A program made the position numbers and the translations under genes. A stretch of DNA of 64,000 nucleotides from Phylloscopus collybita (taxonomy: Eukaryota; Chordata; Aves; Passeriformes; Phylloscopidae), in NCBI GenBank assembly GCA_027886175.1, contig JAJNNQ010000018.1:16287001-16351000 (forward strand), in the 5' to 3' direction. Positions 45,301 through 59,100 of this stretch are shown one piece after another (positions within the stretch are counted from its first letter, which is position 1; the number at the start of each line of letters is the position of its first letter). Below the pieces are notes generated by a model, which was not told where the DNA came from, searched no databases, and saw only the letters and a program-made list of their open reading frames with translations.

Positions 45301-48300
45301 GTATGAGTCAGATGTGCACAAAACACACACAGGGTTTCTCTGGGCAGTCCAGCACACCCACAGTTTGACCAGGCTTGAGAGCTGAAGTGTCCCAGCTCTG
45401 TAGGAGCCTGACTTGGCTCCTGCTGCTGGCAGTGAGAGGTGAGGGGAGAAGGTGCCCGGAGGGTCCAGACTCTGCACCCCTGGATGTCCTTCCAGCTGTG
45501 CTTTTAATGTGACAAGGGCTGGGTGCCCATTTGGGCAGGACCAAGCTCACTTAGGAAGGGTCAGTGAGGCCCACGTGCTAAGAAGAGCAGGACAAATAAT
45601 TTGATAAATTTAAAATAGAACTACATGGAAGAATAGAAAAGAAGCCATAATGTTTTGGTTTGGTTTGGTTTTTCTCAGTAGCTGACAATGGGATTCTCAA
45701 AGTGTTAAACAAATGACACCTCAGGAAAGACAGTTATAGTTTGCAAATATAAACTGACTCTTGGACAGAGGGTCTAAGCTTCCCTGTGTAACCAACAGCA
45801 AATAATAACCTCTCATAAGCACCTCTCCTGACTCAGCTACCAATTTACTCTATGGGATTGGATGAGTAACTTAATTTCCCTTTATTTTTACATTTATCCA
45901 AGACCCTACTGAACCTATGAATAAATGGATGTCTTGATAGACAGATATATATCCCCTATGTGTCCATTTAATACAGTTTAATATTTGAATTTTTAATGTA
46001 ATAGGATTCAATCCCTCATAATGAATAAAATACAGGGCTGTATCAGTGCTCAGTGTCCTTGCAGAACAGAGGTTTCCTAATGCTTAATTCACATTTGCAG
46101 AATAAACTGAAGGCCAAGGCTTAAAGACACCAAATGCTGAAGATTTTGTTGAAGGTTTTATGTGAAGGGGCTTTGTGGTGGCTCAGCACCCCTTTGCAGG
46201 CTTCCCCCTGCCTGGAGGAGGGGAGGGGACTCGGCTTTTGAGCCTCTGTGAGAGCTGAGAGCCCTGGAGCAGCATTGTCAGCAGCTGAGAGTTTGGAGAA
46301 AGGCAGAAATGGATGATCCACTTCATCCACAGTTCCCTCCTGCACCATAAAAAATCTCACCACAGGTGCACCAGTGGCCAACCCCACCCATGGCTGGTGG
46401 AAACAAGGCTAAACCCCTCCTGGTGAAGCTTGGCTGCACACTGAATTAGCTGTGGCCCTGGAGTGATGTTTAGAAGGAAACAGCAAATGGGAGTGTGCTT
46501 AATTAAAGTTGACAGTCATAATGGCACTGCCTGTAATACCATCAGGAGATTATCAGTTACGGGCCAGTGCCACAGGCTGGGTGACGACCCTGCCAAGGTG
46601 TGACCCTTATACCAGCCCAGTCTGGCCAGATCTCAATATCTGCTCTTTAATGCTGAATATCTCATGTTGATAGGGAAGAGAAAACAGCTTTTCCCCTCCT
46701 CATCTCCATCTCCAGCTGCTCGCTGTACCGTGCAAACACTGATTATTGAGAAATCCAGGTTAGGGTTTATCTAATTGATCACTTATACAATATCAACTAA
46801 ATGAGCAAAACTATAGGAAAGGGCTTAGGAGGAAGAAGATGCAGAGTGCTTTTTTCTATTCTGATTAATGGGCTGAGTATTTTTTATATTTACTTATTTA
46901 AGCTATATCCAGGTTAAAGAAATGGGGCAGTTTGGGACACCAGGAAGAAACTCGAATACACCAGCTGGTGTGGGACAGTGAGGGATCTCAGTGAGAGGAT
47001 ATAGGGCATTAATTATCAGTTTTATCTCTGCCAGTTTCTGCTGGTTCAGATGCACTTCTCACATTTAATGCCTTCTGCAGACTGGAAGACCATGCTGGAG
47101 GCATGTAATTCTGTTTGCATCTGCAGTCTCCCTACTTCAACCACAAGGCTTCTGCAATATGGACTGGTTTTTGAATCAGTCTGCACACTCACTTGTAGCA
47201 GACCTTCCTTCCCTTTGCACACTCTGCACGGATAAATGGATGCTCCCAATGCCTGCCCAGAGATTCTTTCCCTAACATAAGTAAATCCCATACTCACTGT
47301 GCATCAGAACATAACACACTGGAGGCAAAGCAATTTTAGAAAATGAAAGAAATCCCAGTGCTCAAGAAAGTCTGTCTTTGAGACATCTCTTCAAGGCCTC
47401 AGCTGTTGCACAGTGTAGTTTCCTCCTGGAGCTGGCACTTACTCATGGGTCTGGATCCAGAACTTGCTTCCAGGCAACCAGTGACATGTGTCAAACACCA
47501 ATCTTCTGGCTTGGCAGAAAATTCAAATGCAACTACAGCTTTTACAGAAGGTGAGAGCAGCTCTTCTTTAATTTATTTTGCCTCTACTCTTTTTTCCCAA
47601 AAAAGCTCCAGGATCTTAATTACAGCAACACCCCCCAGTGGAATGAGAGCACTCTGATTGAGTAGGGTAATGAGGTGCAGGAATTAACAGTGAAATTGAC
47701 TCATGCCTCCAGTCAATCCTTTGATATCTCATCTATTGAAGTAAGTACATTTTAACATAAATCCCGGGAGAATTTGGTATAAGTGTGTGCGCTGCAGTCA
47801 GAGGATCCAAACAGATGGGTTCAAACGCAGTCCAAGGAATGTGGGAATTCGAGTGAGAAAGGAAATCAAGAGATTCTGAAAAAAAAGAGGTTCATAGCTT
47901 TCAAGCTGGGCTTAGCACTTCTTTGGAAATGTGACATGGTTCCTGTAAATGCAGATGTTTTGGGGGGTTTTGTGACATTCAGGACTCTCAAATCAAATTA
48001 CTAAAACAGTGAAAAAAGCATTAGAATAAGCTTCTTCCTGGTACAGAAGATAAATTATGTGTTTGAACATGAACTCATACATACGAGAAAGGCAGAAAAA
48101 ATGCCCATACTGGTGGAGATATTAGCAGGATGTATGTATATGTTGACAATAATATTATAAAATAATCAAAAGAGTTTTTGCAGGTCTATGGGATTCAAGA
48201 GATCCCTCTTTTACATCCTCATCCAGATATAAGAAATGCAGCTGCATCTGACTCTGCTAAAGAGTTCAGAAGGACAGGCTGTTCATACCACACACTGCTG

Positions 48301-51300
48301 GGTAGTTTCAACAGTGCAGTAGCTGCTGACAACACCTAAAATGTGTAATTGAGACCATTTTTCAGCCCTCATCTCTGGGGACATGCCCTAACCTGTTCCA
48401 CCTCCCCCTCCCGAGGCATTAAGGAGGCAAACCCCAGAGCTCAAGGCAGAAAGGAGCTTTGGTTCTCACAGAAGAAAAGCAAGGTCAAGCAGGAGACCTT
48501 TAGAGGATCAGACAGGAAAGGGAGCTCCTGGGCAGAGAAACTGTGAGAAAGGGATTGGGAACTATCAGTGAAAATCCTCTGCTCTTTAGTTTGTATTCAC
48601 TGGTGCTGTGGGGAGAAGGGTGCTGACAAAGCAGTGGGATATACCAGAGAAATGCCAAATTCCATTCTCAGTTCCTCCCCCAAAAGAAACAACCTGAAAT
48701 TTAAAAAGCCATTTTTCGGAACTTTCTGAATCATTGTATTATTCAAATGCAAGAGCAGCACATCATCAATGTGTTGGTACCACACTTCTTTTCAACAGGT
48801 AAGGAATCTGATGCAGAGAGGTTGATACAGCTAAACCATGCTTTTTAAAAATCAGCTTAAATCCTGGATACCTCCGTTTGAGAACTCTGTAGCCAGGACT
48901 TGTGATGCCTGATGCTCAGCAGAGACAGCCACCAATCCAGAGAAGATGAGTAGGAGCAGGAGCCTCCATTGTGCATTAATGCTGATAATTGTTCACTTTA
49001 GTTGGACTCCACAAATTATCTATTAATTATCTATTATTATCTATTTTCCTTAACAATATGGGCAATGAGTCTCCCAGGATTTATCTTAGTCACATTCCTG
49101 GAGAGTTGGAATTATTTTAGAGTGCTTTTCCCATGAGAACTCCTGCAGTTCAGAAGTGAAATGTTGTTTAAAACAGCTTAAAATACTCTGGGAAGGGTTA
49201 AGTCACAACTGCTCATTCACATTCAGACCTCTGACCTTCTAGGGGTAATGCTGGCACATTAGCCAGAGTGTGATTCTCAAGGCCTGACTGAACTCTTGTG
49301 CAATGCAGGCATGTCAAGGTCCACGTTTTTATCCACCCCTGCAGCTGTGTTAATTTGGTGAGGTGACTTTGCTGGGTGAGGGTGGGACCTGAAGCATGGC
49401 AGACCTGGAGTACTGGTTAATGTGGAAAATTTGAGTGTTTCAGTCAAGCTGCCAATCACTCAGGTCTCCTCAAAGCCATGGTAGGGTCACTGCCCTCTGC
49501 TCTGGATGTGGCTGAGCAACTCTCAGTAAGTTACTAATGAGCTCATGCTTAAGGCAGTGAGTTTTATTCTTTGCTTTAGTATTCCAGGTCCGACTTCTTA
49601 AGGTCAGAAGTGGGTCACCAGCTGTACATGCAGTGCATTATTTTATGGTCCCCTGAGAGCACAGCCTGATGGCTGTACCCTCCACCCACACCCTTCTGCC
49701 TCCTCCAACCTGGCAGGGTAGAACAGCTCCCTGCCACGAGCAAGTACTTAAAGGGATATGTGCTGTGGGGGATGGGACACCAGGGCTTGGCAAACTGGGG
49801 CAGGAGCAGAGCACTTACCACTCGTGCTTGTGGAGATGTGCTGCACCTTTTCCAGGGGGCCACAGGGCAGCCAGTGCCCATAGCCATGCCCAAAGCAGGC
49901 AGCTTGCTTCTGCTGGCTGCTGAATGAGGCAGCCCTGTGAGAGCCTGCCAAGAGGCTCCATGGCTGTACCTGCCCTGTAGGCAGCGTGGAGGCAGGACCC
50001 TGCAGACAGCAGTGAGTGGCAGGCAGCCTGGGGCTCTTCAGCTCTGCACACCCACATGCCCTGGGTGTGCCCCCTGTGGTGGGACCAGCTGTCCTGCTCT
50101 GACTGGGGCAATGGTGTGAGCACGGGAATGCAGAGTGAGGGCACAAACTCCTGCCCTGAGGTTGGGAGTTGTTTCTTTGGTCTGTCTGTCTGTTGGCTTT
50201 GGGGTGGAGGAAAAAGAAGATTGTCAGCATGAAAGGATGCCTTGGCCCTGGAGCCCATAATTTTTTTGGAGCTGGTGCAGTGGTAAAGTGGCAAACTGCT
50301 GGTCCCAGGCCCAGCTGTGAGCTGCCATGTGGACCATGTGCCTTCAGCCACTACACCCACAGCTCACCACCAGCTGCTCCACCTTTTTGACAAACCAGTA
50401 GGCCAGATGACAACAAAGCAGGAATCACTCTAGTCTGCACTTAAAGACTTGGACTTCTCCCAGCTTTAGGCCAGACATGAAAGAGAGGAGTAGGTCACAG
50501 AGGGAAGCTCACAAATGATTCCAAAATGTTCCCAGACTGGCAAACATCCATGTTATGTAGATTTTCAATCCAGACACAGGCAGCTTTGTAAAAGACAGTG
50601 TCTCCTTAAGATTTCCATATACCCACATCAGTCCTACAACGCTACCTCATGCCCTTGCAAAACCAGAAGGTCCCTGAGAAATGTGGACCTCTTCCTGCAA
50701 GACATGGGTGTTGACACTGTGCTGCAGCTCCATGGCAAGGCAGGGCTGCTTCAATGCCTGCTCTGGGGGCTTGTGTGGGTACCCCCACTGCCAGTGGTTC
50801 CATCACCATGGACAGCATCCAACAGGGATTTGCTGCTGCCAGCTTCTTCCTTCACCTTGTGGAAGCACAGTGTGACCATCACATGGCCAGTAAGTGCTGC
50901 AATACCTCCCTGAGTTGCAGGTTTCCTCTTGCTCTCCCAGATTTGGAAGGTGTCAGGTGCGCACATATGGCTTAAGCCATCCAATGTTCAAGTTCATTCA
51001 GATAATTTCAATTCATTCTCCTGCTTATGTGCACCCTTCACACTGCCCCACTACTGGAAACAGCTACTGGAAACACCCCTTCCCCTCACACTGTGTGCTT
51101 CCCCAAGTAGCCCAAGTGCTACCTTGTCTAATTTTTTCCATATAAAGGGTCTGAGCCCACATTACTGTACACACTAAGATACTGAAACTATCAGCACAGA
51201 GAGGTGTGGATGCTCAGAGCCCTGCAGAAAGCAGGGACACTCCCCTTGGTGGGTGGGAGTTGGAGTCCTTGCTTTCCAGTGTTTTCAGGGCTGCTTGGTG

Positions 51301-52518
51301 AGCCAGGAGGGGGAAGACCATGAGTCATCCAGCCAGTATGAGCACATGGGTGGCAAATTTTGCAGGCGATCATGAGCATGTGGCAACATATATGTGGCTG
51401 CTGTTTGGTTACAGCCACTGCTGAGAAGCCCATGCCATCCTGCTCTCACAAGAGGAGGAAGTGTGCCCACTTCTTTATTTGTCACTGCAACTGGTGACCA
51501 TCATAAGATCAGCTACCAAAGAGGGTAAGTGGCTGGTATCAACTGAATTACTCCTTCCCTTTTCATTTATGTGGATGACAAGAGGAGTGACTAGGTGCTT
51601 ACACCACCAGTGGTTTGGAGAGGCAGTTTTCAGGCTGAGTATGATGGTTGAGGCTAGAGGATTCAAGGTTCAGGATTAGGTGGGACAACTAAATGTGTCT
51701 TGGAGCAGTAACTTTTAAAAATATTATGTATGTTCTCCAAACTGGCTTGGGCAAGGCTTGTTGAGGATAAACCATCTCCCAGCATTAAATGGAGCACTTT
51801 TGACTTAACTTGAAACCAGAATAGAAAGTAGCAATCAGCAGTTACCTGTGCTTGACACTTCTTCAGAAGGACAGTAGAAGTCAGCTTCTATGGAAAGTAG
51901 TGCTCCAGAACACCAGCTGCCACTGTCTCATCCCTCAAAGAGGACACAGAAGAAAACCTGATCTCTTTTCAAGTGTATATAATTTCTTGCTAATCAAAAA
52001 GTCAGGCAAAAATATCTTTTACTGGGAAACTCTTCATGAAGGTTACTATTTAAAAGCATAAAATTATATCGACTCTCTGCCTCACTTGTACTGTTAAATC
52101 TCAGGTTCTGCAATACAGATGACAGTTAATGTTCAAGGAAAGGGAAATGTTTAAAATCATGACAGGTAGGAGATGTTTGCTGTTTGTTTTCAGTATCATG
52201 AAGGAATACATTTGGAATAAAATCTGGCGAACAGATTAAAGAGACAGTCCATATCCTTACATGCCTACAGTGTGCTGATACAAAGATGAGAGACAGGTTT
52301 AACCAGGGATTCAGCCCACACAGCTCCAGAGCATGTGGCTGAACCTTGGCCTCAAGATCATTCTTCCTCTTCAAAGCCCATTGTTCAGGCCCACTTGCTC
52401 CAACACTGCTGACCTGTCTCTTCCTCAAGCAGAGGAACAGGTCACTCTAGGATTGCAACCAGGCACACCACACTTTCTTGTGTAATGTAGCTCAGACAGA
52501 CACACCCCACTGAACCAG
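30347..52518. other. Intergenic, 22 kb with no recognised gene
   Basis: No exon I can identify and no large repeat. Simple tracts include AT-rich sequence at 31215-31262, A17 at 31659-31675 and (GGTTT)n at about 45655-45675. Several AT-rich stretches with many homeodomain-, GATA- or HNF-like words look like possible conserved non-coding elements (34590-34810, 36480-36670, 46496-46830). This is a by-eye impression only. Confidence 0.5.
31659..31675. repeat. A17 homopolymer
   Basis: Seventeen consecutive A, followed by ACC/AAC-rich sequence. Confidence 0.9.
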
Positions 52519-53105
52519 AATCACAAAACCATAGAATAGTTTGGGTAGGAGGGGGCTTTAAAGGTCATCTAATTCAACTTATTAGCAACGAACACAGACA
52601 TCTTCAACCAGATCAGGTTGCTTGGAGTTCCATCTAACCCTGAATATTCCAGGGCTGGAGCATCTAGCTCAGCTCTCTGGGCGACTTGTGCAGTGCCTCA
52701 CGAACATCATTGTAAAAAAATTCATTGTTACATCTACATCTTAAATCTAACTTTTAGTTTAAGCACATTCCCCTTTGTTCTGTTGCAACAGGCCCTGCAA
52801 AAAGTCTGTCCCCATCTTTCTAATAAGCCCCTTTCGATTACTGAAACTGCAACAAGGTCTCCCTGGAGCCTTCTCTTCTCCAGGCTGAACAACTCTAACT
52901 CTCTCAATCTTGTGTTCCACCCTTCTGATCATCTCTGCCCTCCTCTGGGCTCGCTGCAGCGGGTCCATGCCTTTCCTGTGCTGGGGACAGTGCTCCAGCC
53001 AGGGTCTCACCAGAGCAAAGTAGAGGGGCAGAATCCTCTCCCTCAACCTGCTGGCCATGCTGCTTTGGATGCAGCCCAAGATACAGCTGGTTTTCTGGCC
53101 TGATT
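52519..53105 (-). mobile_element. CR1 LINE, 3' end with part of the ORF
   Basis: The + strand starts with the tail repeats (AATCACAAAACCATAGAAT) and the typical GTTTGGGTAGGAGG..GGTCATCTAATTCAAC. It runs through the 3' UTR and the C-terminal part of the CR1 endonuclease/reverse-transcriptase ORF, ending near CAAGATACAGCTGGTTTTCT. It is 5'-truncated at about 590 bases. The antisense-strand open frame at 52759-53127 is the remnant of that ORF, with frame damage compared with avian CR1. It is not an active element. Confidence 0.93.
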
Positions 53106-56100
53106 CTTCTAAACTTCTTTCTTCCACTCTTCCAGACTGAAAAATACAGGATCTGAAGAACCTTCAACACACTCTACAATTCTTTCCTGTGCACTAAATA
53201 ATTCCTTACCTTACTTAACTCACTATTGCTGTTATTTCTTCAGAGATGATTCGACTTCTGGGTTTGTCTGTCTCAACCCTGTGTCGACAATGACCAGAGG
53301 CTGGATGAATAGATTTCTGACAGTCAGTCCCACTTTCTCCTGTAATGTGATGTGATATTTTACTGGGATATTGGGGTTTTCAGCCCTTCAGGGGAATAGT
53401 TTCAATAAAAAAAATTGACATTTCAGAAAGAAGTTATTCTTTCTTTACATTTGACATATAATTTCCTCTAAAGAGGACAGCAGACATCCATGAAAGATGT
53501 CTGAACTATACATGGTAGGAATGAAACCTGAACAGCTATGTTATCCTGACTTGTTTTAATGCAAAACTGGAAAGGAAAAGTGTGCTGGTTTTGTTAGCTT
53601 TATAAAATGACTGTAACACAGAACCATCTTTGGGATGGTGAAGGAGATTAACACTCCTTTTTCTGAGGTTGCTCTTGTTCATATCAGCATATATCTGTAT
53701 AAGATGTTTATACGTGAAAGAGAAGATCAAAAGGAGGCTCTGTAAAAGCTCTGATTTACAAGATTATTATATTTTATTATTTTATTTTCTTGCATTTTAT
53801 TATTTTTAAAAGCTGCAGCCCTCATGAAAAGCAGAGATGACCAGCCAGCTCTCCAGTCCGTGGTGGGCCAGGTCACTTACCTCACCCTGGGCAAGCAGCC
53901 AGCTCTGTCCAATACCATCCTTTTCTTTCTCTCCTTCAGAAATTAAAATATAGAATCATTTTGCCTCATCATGAAATTTAAAACCTTTGAGCAGTCAGAG
54001 TGGTCATTTCTAAAACATCTCAAGTCCCACACTAAACAGTAATTTCTGTTGTTCCTTAAACCTGTGTGGAAAATTAAAAGACGTACTGAGCGAATCCTAA
54101 AGCTTTTGAAACTCAGAAGAAAACAGTTTTTTCCAGTCTCCCAGCTGGCAGATCATTGCTGGATTGCAGTGCTTGCTGCAGTGGTACAGATGGCTCTTGG
54201 CCACAAGGTATCTGGGATCTGTGCCTAGGCTTCAGCCTTTGGAAAACACACACTGAAACCCATAAATTCCAAGGAGAAAACCACTATAAACCCCCCATGA
54301 AACTGGATTATGTGAGAGGCCAGGTCTCAGTGCTGCAGCTGCAGCAGAGGCAGTTTGCAAGTGAAAAGCAGGGTGCAGGCAGGGTCTGGCCAGGCTGCCC
54401 CTACCCTGGGTCCCCAGGGCTGACCCCAGCATTGTCCATCCACAGGACCAAAGAGTGACCCAGCAACCCTTTTCAGGTAATACCCTGGCCTGCTCTGACT
54501 GAAGGGGATATGGGAGGGACTTGTTGCATGGTCATTGGAGACATGGAGTACAGGACAAATGGGTACCTGTGGATGGACACCTAGGGACAACTTTTGCTAG
54601 AGCTGCAGGTGTGACATTCTCCTACTTCTTTGCTTCTAGCCCCCAGTAACATACAGCATTTTCCTCTCAGGTAACTAAATGCCCTCCCAAAGAGGTCCAA
54701 ATGGCAAGATAGCTTTGACTATCTTACTAGTCATTATTTTCAAAGAAGCAGCCTCTGGTAAGGCACCAAACTATCAAAACCTATGGGAGAAAGATTTATC
54801 AAACAGTAGCTGTTGGTAATGCAAGCACCTAAATTCCCTGCCTGTGCCTTGACAAAGCTGCTGATCGAGTCATGCCTCCTGATACATTTATAAACAGTTT
54901 CCATGCATAGGAAAAGGGGAATGGGTGGTGTTTGTTCCTGCAGAGCAAAACCAGAGAAGCACCTTGGAGTCCACAGAATTTTCCAAGCCTGTTCCTCTTT
55001 GCTTATTTAAGAGCTTTATTTTTTTTTTTAATAAAAGCAAGTTTACAGAGATAGGATGACAATAAAAGGCAGTGCCATTTCCTAGCTTGTTAGAGCTAGA
55101 TAAAGGTGACAGTCTGAACAAAATCATCCTTGTCCTTATAATTTTCCTTGTTTGATTGCTCACAAATAAACCAGTTTAATATAGGCTCTGAGATACAAAT
55201 GCCACATGGCCATATTGACAGGAGTGAGGGAAAAGAAAACACAATAATCATGTTAGTTCTATCCCTCAGATTAATTACCTAGATAAAATACACATTCACC
55301 TCATTCTAGACAGAAAAATGTAATTTACCAGCCAGTGATTTAGGCAGGCACCTTGCTGTTAAAAGCCAGACCCAGCTGATCCTGACTGGGAGGAAAAGAT
55401 GAACTCCAAGCCTTGTGAAGGGCAGGCTTCTCCTCCCCTCAGCCACTGTGGTGAGGCTTGTGCCTGCTCCTCCTTCAGCTCCAGACAGGAGCAGCTTTAG
55501 GACACAGTGGATCCATTTTAATCCCCCTTCAGTAAGTTTCCTTAGGACTCAGCACACCTGCATCTGAGAAAATCCACCACTGGGGAGGTTTTATCCCTGT
55601 GGTTTCACTGTAACCCAGGACACAAGGTGCAGTGGAGGCTGCAGCTGGAGGATGCAGCCTGGACCCTGCACCAGCATCCTGCCCACTGCTGTCCCTCAGG
55701 ATACCTAAACACAAACTTGGGTCTTACCTTGCCAGAATCTGCTGCAGTTTAAAACAAAAATCCAGTGCCTGTCTATTCTCTGACAAACTGTAGTTTCCAG
55801 GCCATTAAAAAAATCACTGAACTAATATTATACCTGCTCAGTGGAAGAGAACTAACAGAGCCAACCCCTGACCTCAGCTCAGCTGAAATTGCATTACAGC
55901 AGATTTCTTTCCTAATACCACTGTATTAGACATTGAAATCAAGGCAACCCTTGCCAGAGCTTTTCATGGCCAAGTACTGAAAAATGATTTTTCATAAACA
56001 TAAACCCTTATTGCAAGGAATACCCCAACTTGGACTTATGCCAGTAAGCCCAAAATCTTGAAAGAATTCCTATTTAGGTACTCAGAAGGTGCCTTGAAAT

Positions 56101-59100
56101 ATCTGGAGCACTAAGTAAAGAGCAGCCTTCCTGAGGGAGGACATGCAGAGGAAGCTGTTGCTTAGATGCACCTTGGGCCTCAACAGCTTCCACACTTGAG
56201 ATCACTGGCTCCCAAGTTTAGACCAGGTCCTTGGTGTTGGTTTGGCTGCTGTGATGGCTGAGGGGTTTCCTCTTTCTAGAGCCGAGGTGGATGGAAACTC
56301 AGTTTCCACAGGTCAACAGGGATGCTGAAAACAGAGTCCTCTTGCTTTTCTTCACAGAGTCCGGGGGGAAAACACACCATACTGCTGCTGACCTGGACCC
56401 ATCATCAAGGCAAAATGGAGCATTGTGTCCTCCTGTCATAAGGGAGGAGGCTGGAGTATTGTGGGGCCTTGCAGCTAAGGGCAAGGTAACTTGTGAGTAA
56501 AATGAGAGGAGTTAAAGACAGGTATTTTATCTAAATTTCAGAGGTTAGAGAAAGAAACAGTTTATTGAAACTACCTGAGTTATCCAAGTGGAAATTTAGG
56601 CAAAGAAACTTGGAACTGCTGGAACAGAGTGCTGTTGAGAGCTGGTCCTGACCCTCCCAGAAACTTCCTCTGTGTCACAGCCGAGGGATTTTCAGCCTCC
56701 TCCCCACCATTCAGGGCTGGGTCTAAGTTTTATCCTAGGAAAATGATTCATAGATCTGCATTTCAACATCACATGCTAAGCTCTTTTGGAAACAACCTGA
56801 GTGGTATTTGGTTCAACATCTTCTCCCCACAAAACACACAGTGTTCCAGGTAAAAATAATAGTAAATAAATACAGTATCATCTGTAAGAATTGATGAGGT
56901 GAATGTGTCTGAGGGGGTGCCCCATCTCATCCCACTGCCTCCACCCTGCTGGAGGTGGGCAGAGCCAGGGCAGGGCTGCACTTGCCTGGAGGTGGCTGTG
57001 ATGGGCCTCATGGCTGGCTGGGCACACAACCCAAGGTAGGAGGACAGAGCCCCCAGAAAGCAGCAGCTGTACTGCTTGCTTTTATTAAAGTCTTTTGTTG
57101 CATAATTGATATCTGTGTGAACCCTTGGGAAGCAGCAGGTGCAGGTGGTTCAAACCAATGCTTTCAATAACCTTGGGTTAATGATAAATAGTCATGTACA
57201 GCTGATACAGGTGATCACACCACTCTGCTTTATGCCTCTGGAAAGGTCTGTTCTGGCTGCAAAGCCAGGTACCCAGTCCTTGGAAGACCTTTCTTCCCTC
57301 CCTGATCCCCTGAGCAGACACTGGATTTTTGGCCTGTAAACAGTCCCCAGCTGTGTCTGGCTTGGTGGCAGAGGCAGCATCACTCCCACCTTCTCCAAAG
57401 ACAACCCTGCTTCTGTGTCGGCTTGGAAGCAGAATTTTGGACAGCTTTCCTACTGCTCTCCTGCAAAATTGCCTTATGCAGTGAGAAACCCCAGTCAAGT
57501 CATGGCCACACACATCACAGATGAACCAGGTGTGTCCTGGTCCTTGATATCCTATTGCCTGGCACGAGGCAGATGCTCCCTCTCCACGACAGCAGATGGG
57601 GTCCCTTGCAGGGTGCTGGCAGCAGCCTGGGAAAACCAGGCTCCATGGGGCCAGGACACGGAGCTGCAGCCCACTGTGCCTCCCACCACCCCTGAAGAAG
57701 GAGGCACACGCCACTCTGCAAAGGCAGGGTGCTGCTTTTGGGAAGCAAGGGCTACCAACTTTTGTATGTCAACACTTTGTGGCCAGCTGAGTGTCCAACA
57801 GAAGTCAAAGCCATGGTTCACTAGGGTAACAGGAGACAGAAGAATCAAGGCTTTGCAAAACAAAAACCCAGACTCTTACTTTCAGGTGCATAAATATGTT
57901 TTTATGAGATCCCACTTGGGAAAGACTCGATCTGCATATCCACTTGGCAGACACCGACAGGCAATTCAAGCTAAGCTAGCTTCATTTTACAGGGAAGCTT
58001 TGAACATCTCATGAACAGCTGGGGAAATACCGATTTCTGCTCTTTGTTCCATCTGCTGCAGCTGTGCACCTTCCCCAGTTGTTGCAGCAGGAGAGAAACT
58101 GGAAGGCTGCAGTAGAGATGGGATATTCATGGGCAGGGATCTTGTTGAGTAACTAATGACCTTTTTGAGCAGAAAAATGGCATTCCCATCTCTCATTCAG
58201 CAGAATGTGTTTTCTAATTACCAATTAAACACTAACTGTGAATCATGTTTTCTTGTCACTAAAGATATCAACACAAATGCTTTCAACAAACATCTTAATT
58301 TTTTAAATAGATCAATTTAGGACAATTAATGCTTGAATTTGCACATGCAGACTACATCCATTCCAGGTTGCTGCAAGACACTAGTGTTAAGGTGATATTT
58401 TTTTATAAGCTATCGAGATAACACATCAAGCATATTAGCATTAAACTGTAGAAAGTGCTGTCTTTGATAATGTTTCTTGTTACTATGAATGCCAAAACAG
58501 ACTCCTTTTCTGGGGGAAAAAAAATCAACATTCACTCTATCCCATTCCACTAAGCTCAGATCTTCTCTGCACCCTATCAGTCATTTTGCTGCAGTTGATT
58601 AATTTCAGCTTTGCTAACTTCAGCAAATAAGAACATCCATTTCTTATCACAGACCTTTACCAAGCACACATGCTTGATTTTGCAGAACATCTGGAGCCCA
58701 TCCCTTTGCTCAGATCTTTGCTTATTTTGTCTTCCACCAATTTCTCCTCAAAGAATGTGGACTCAAAATACCTTTTTTGTAATTTGCCTGATGGGAACAG
58801 AACATGCAAATATGAAGGTCTGTACATGTAACATCTGCCTGAAATAAAGTAAAATTCAGCATAGGAAAGGTCAATTCTAGACAAAACACTCATCCATGCT
58901 CCTGATTCTTGACTAGAAAGGCCTAAGTAATGACACAAAAAGATTATTGCTTCTCTTTTATTATCTTTTGCTCTCTCCCAAGAAGTCTCTTACATGGTAT
59001 TTGACCTGTCAGACTTTTAACCACATTACTAGCAAATGTTTGTAATTATAAATCAGCAATTTTGTTTTTGTCCCCTCCAACTTGAAGTGTCCCTGTGTTC

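Noticed and set aside
52618..53103. 161-residue + strand open frame
   Set aside because: Lies in the antisense of a CR1 LINE; not a host gene.
57178..58014. Overlapping long open frames on both strands
   Set aside because: No recognisable domain, no splice or promoter context, and frames overlap on both strands as expected by chance in GC-richer DNA.
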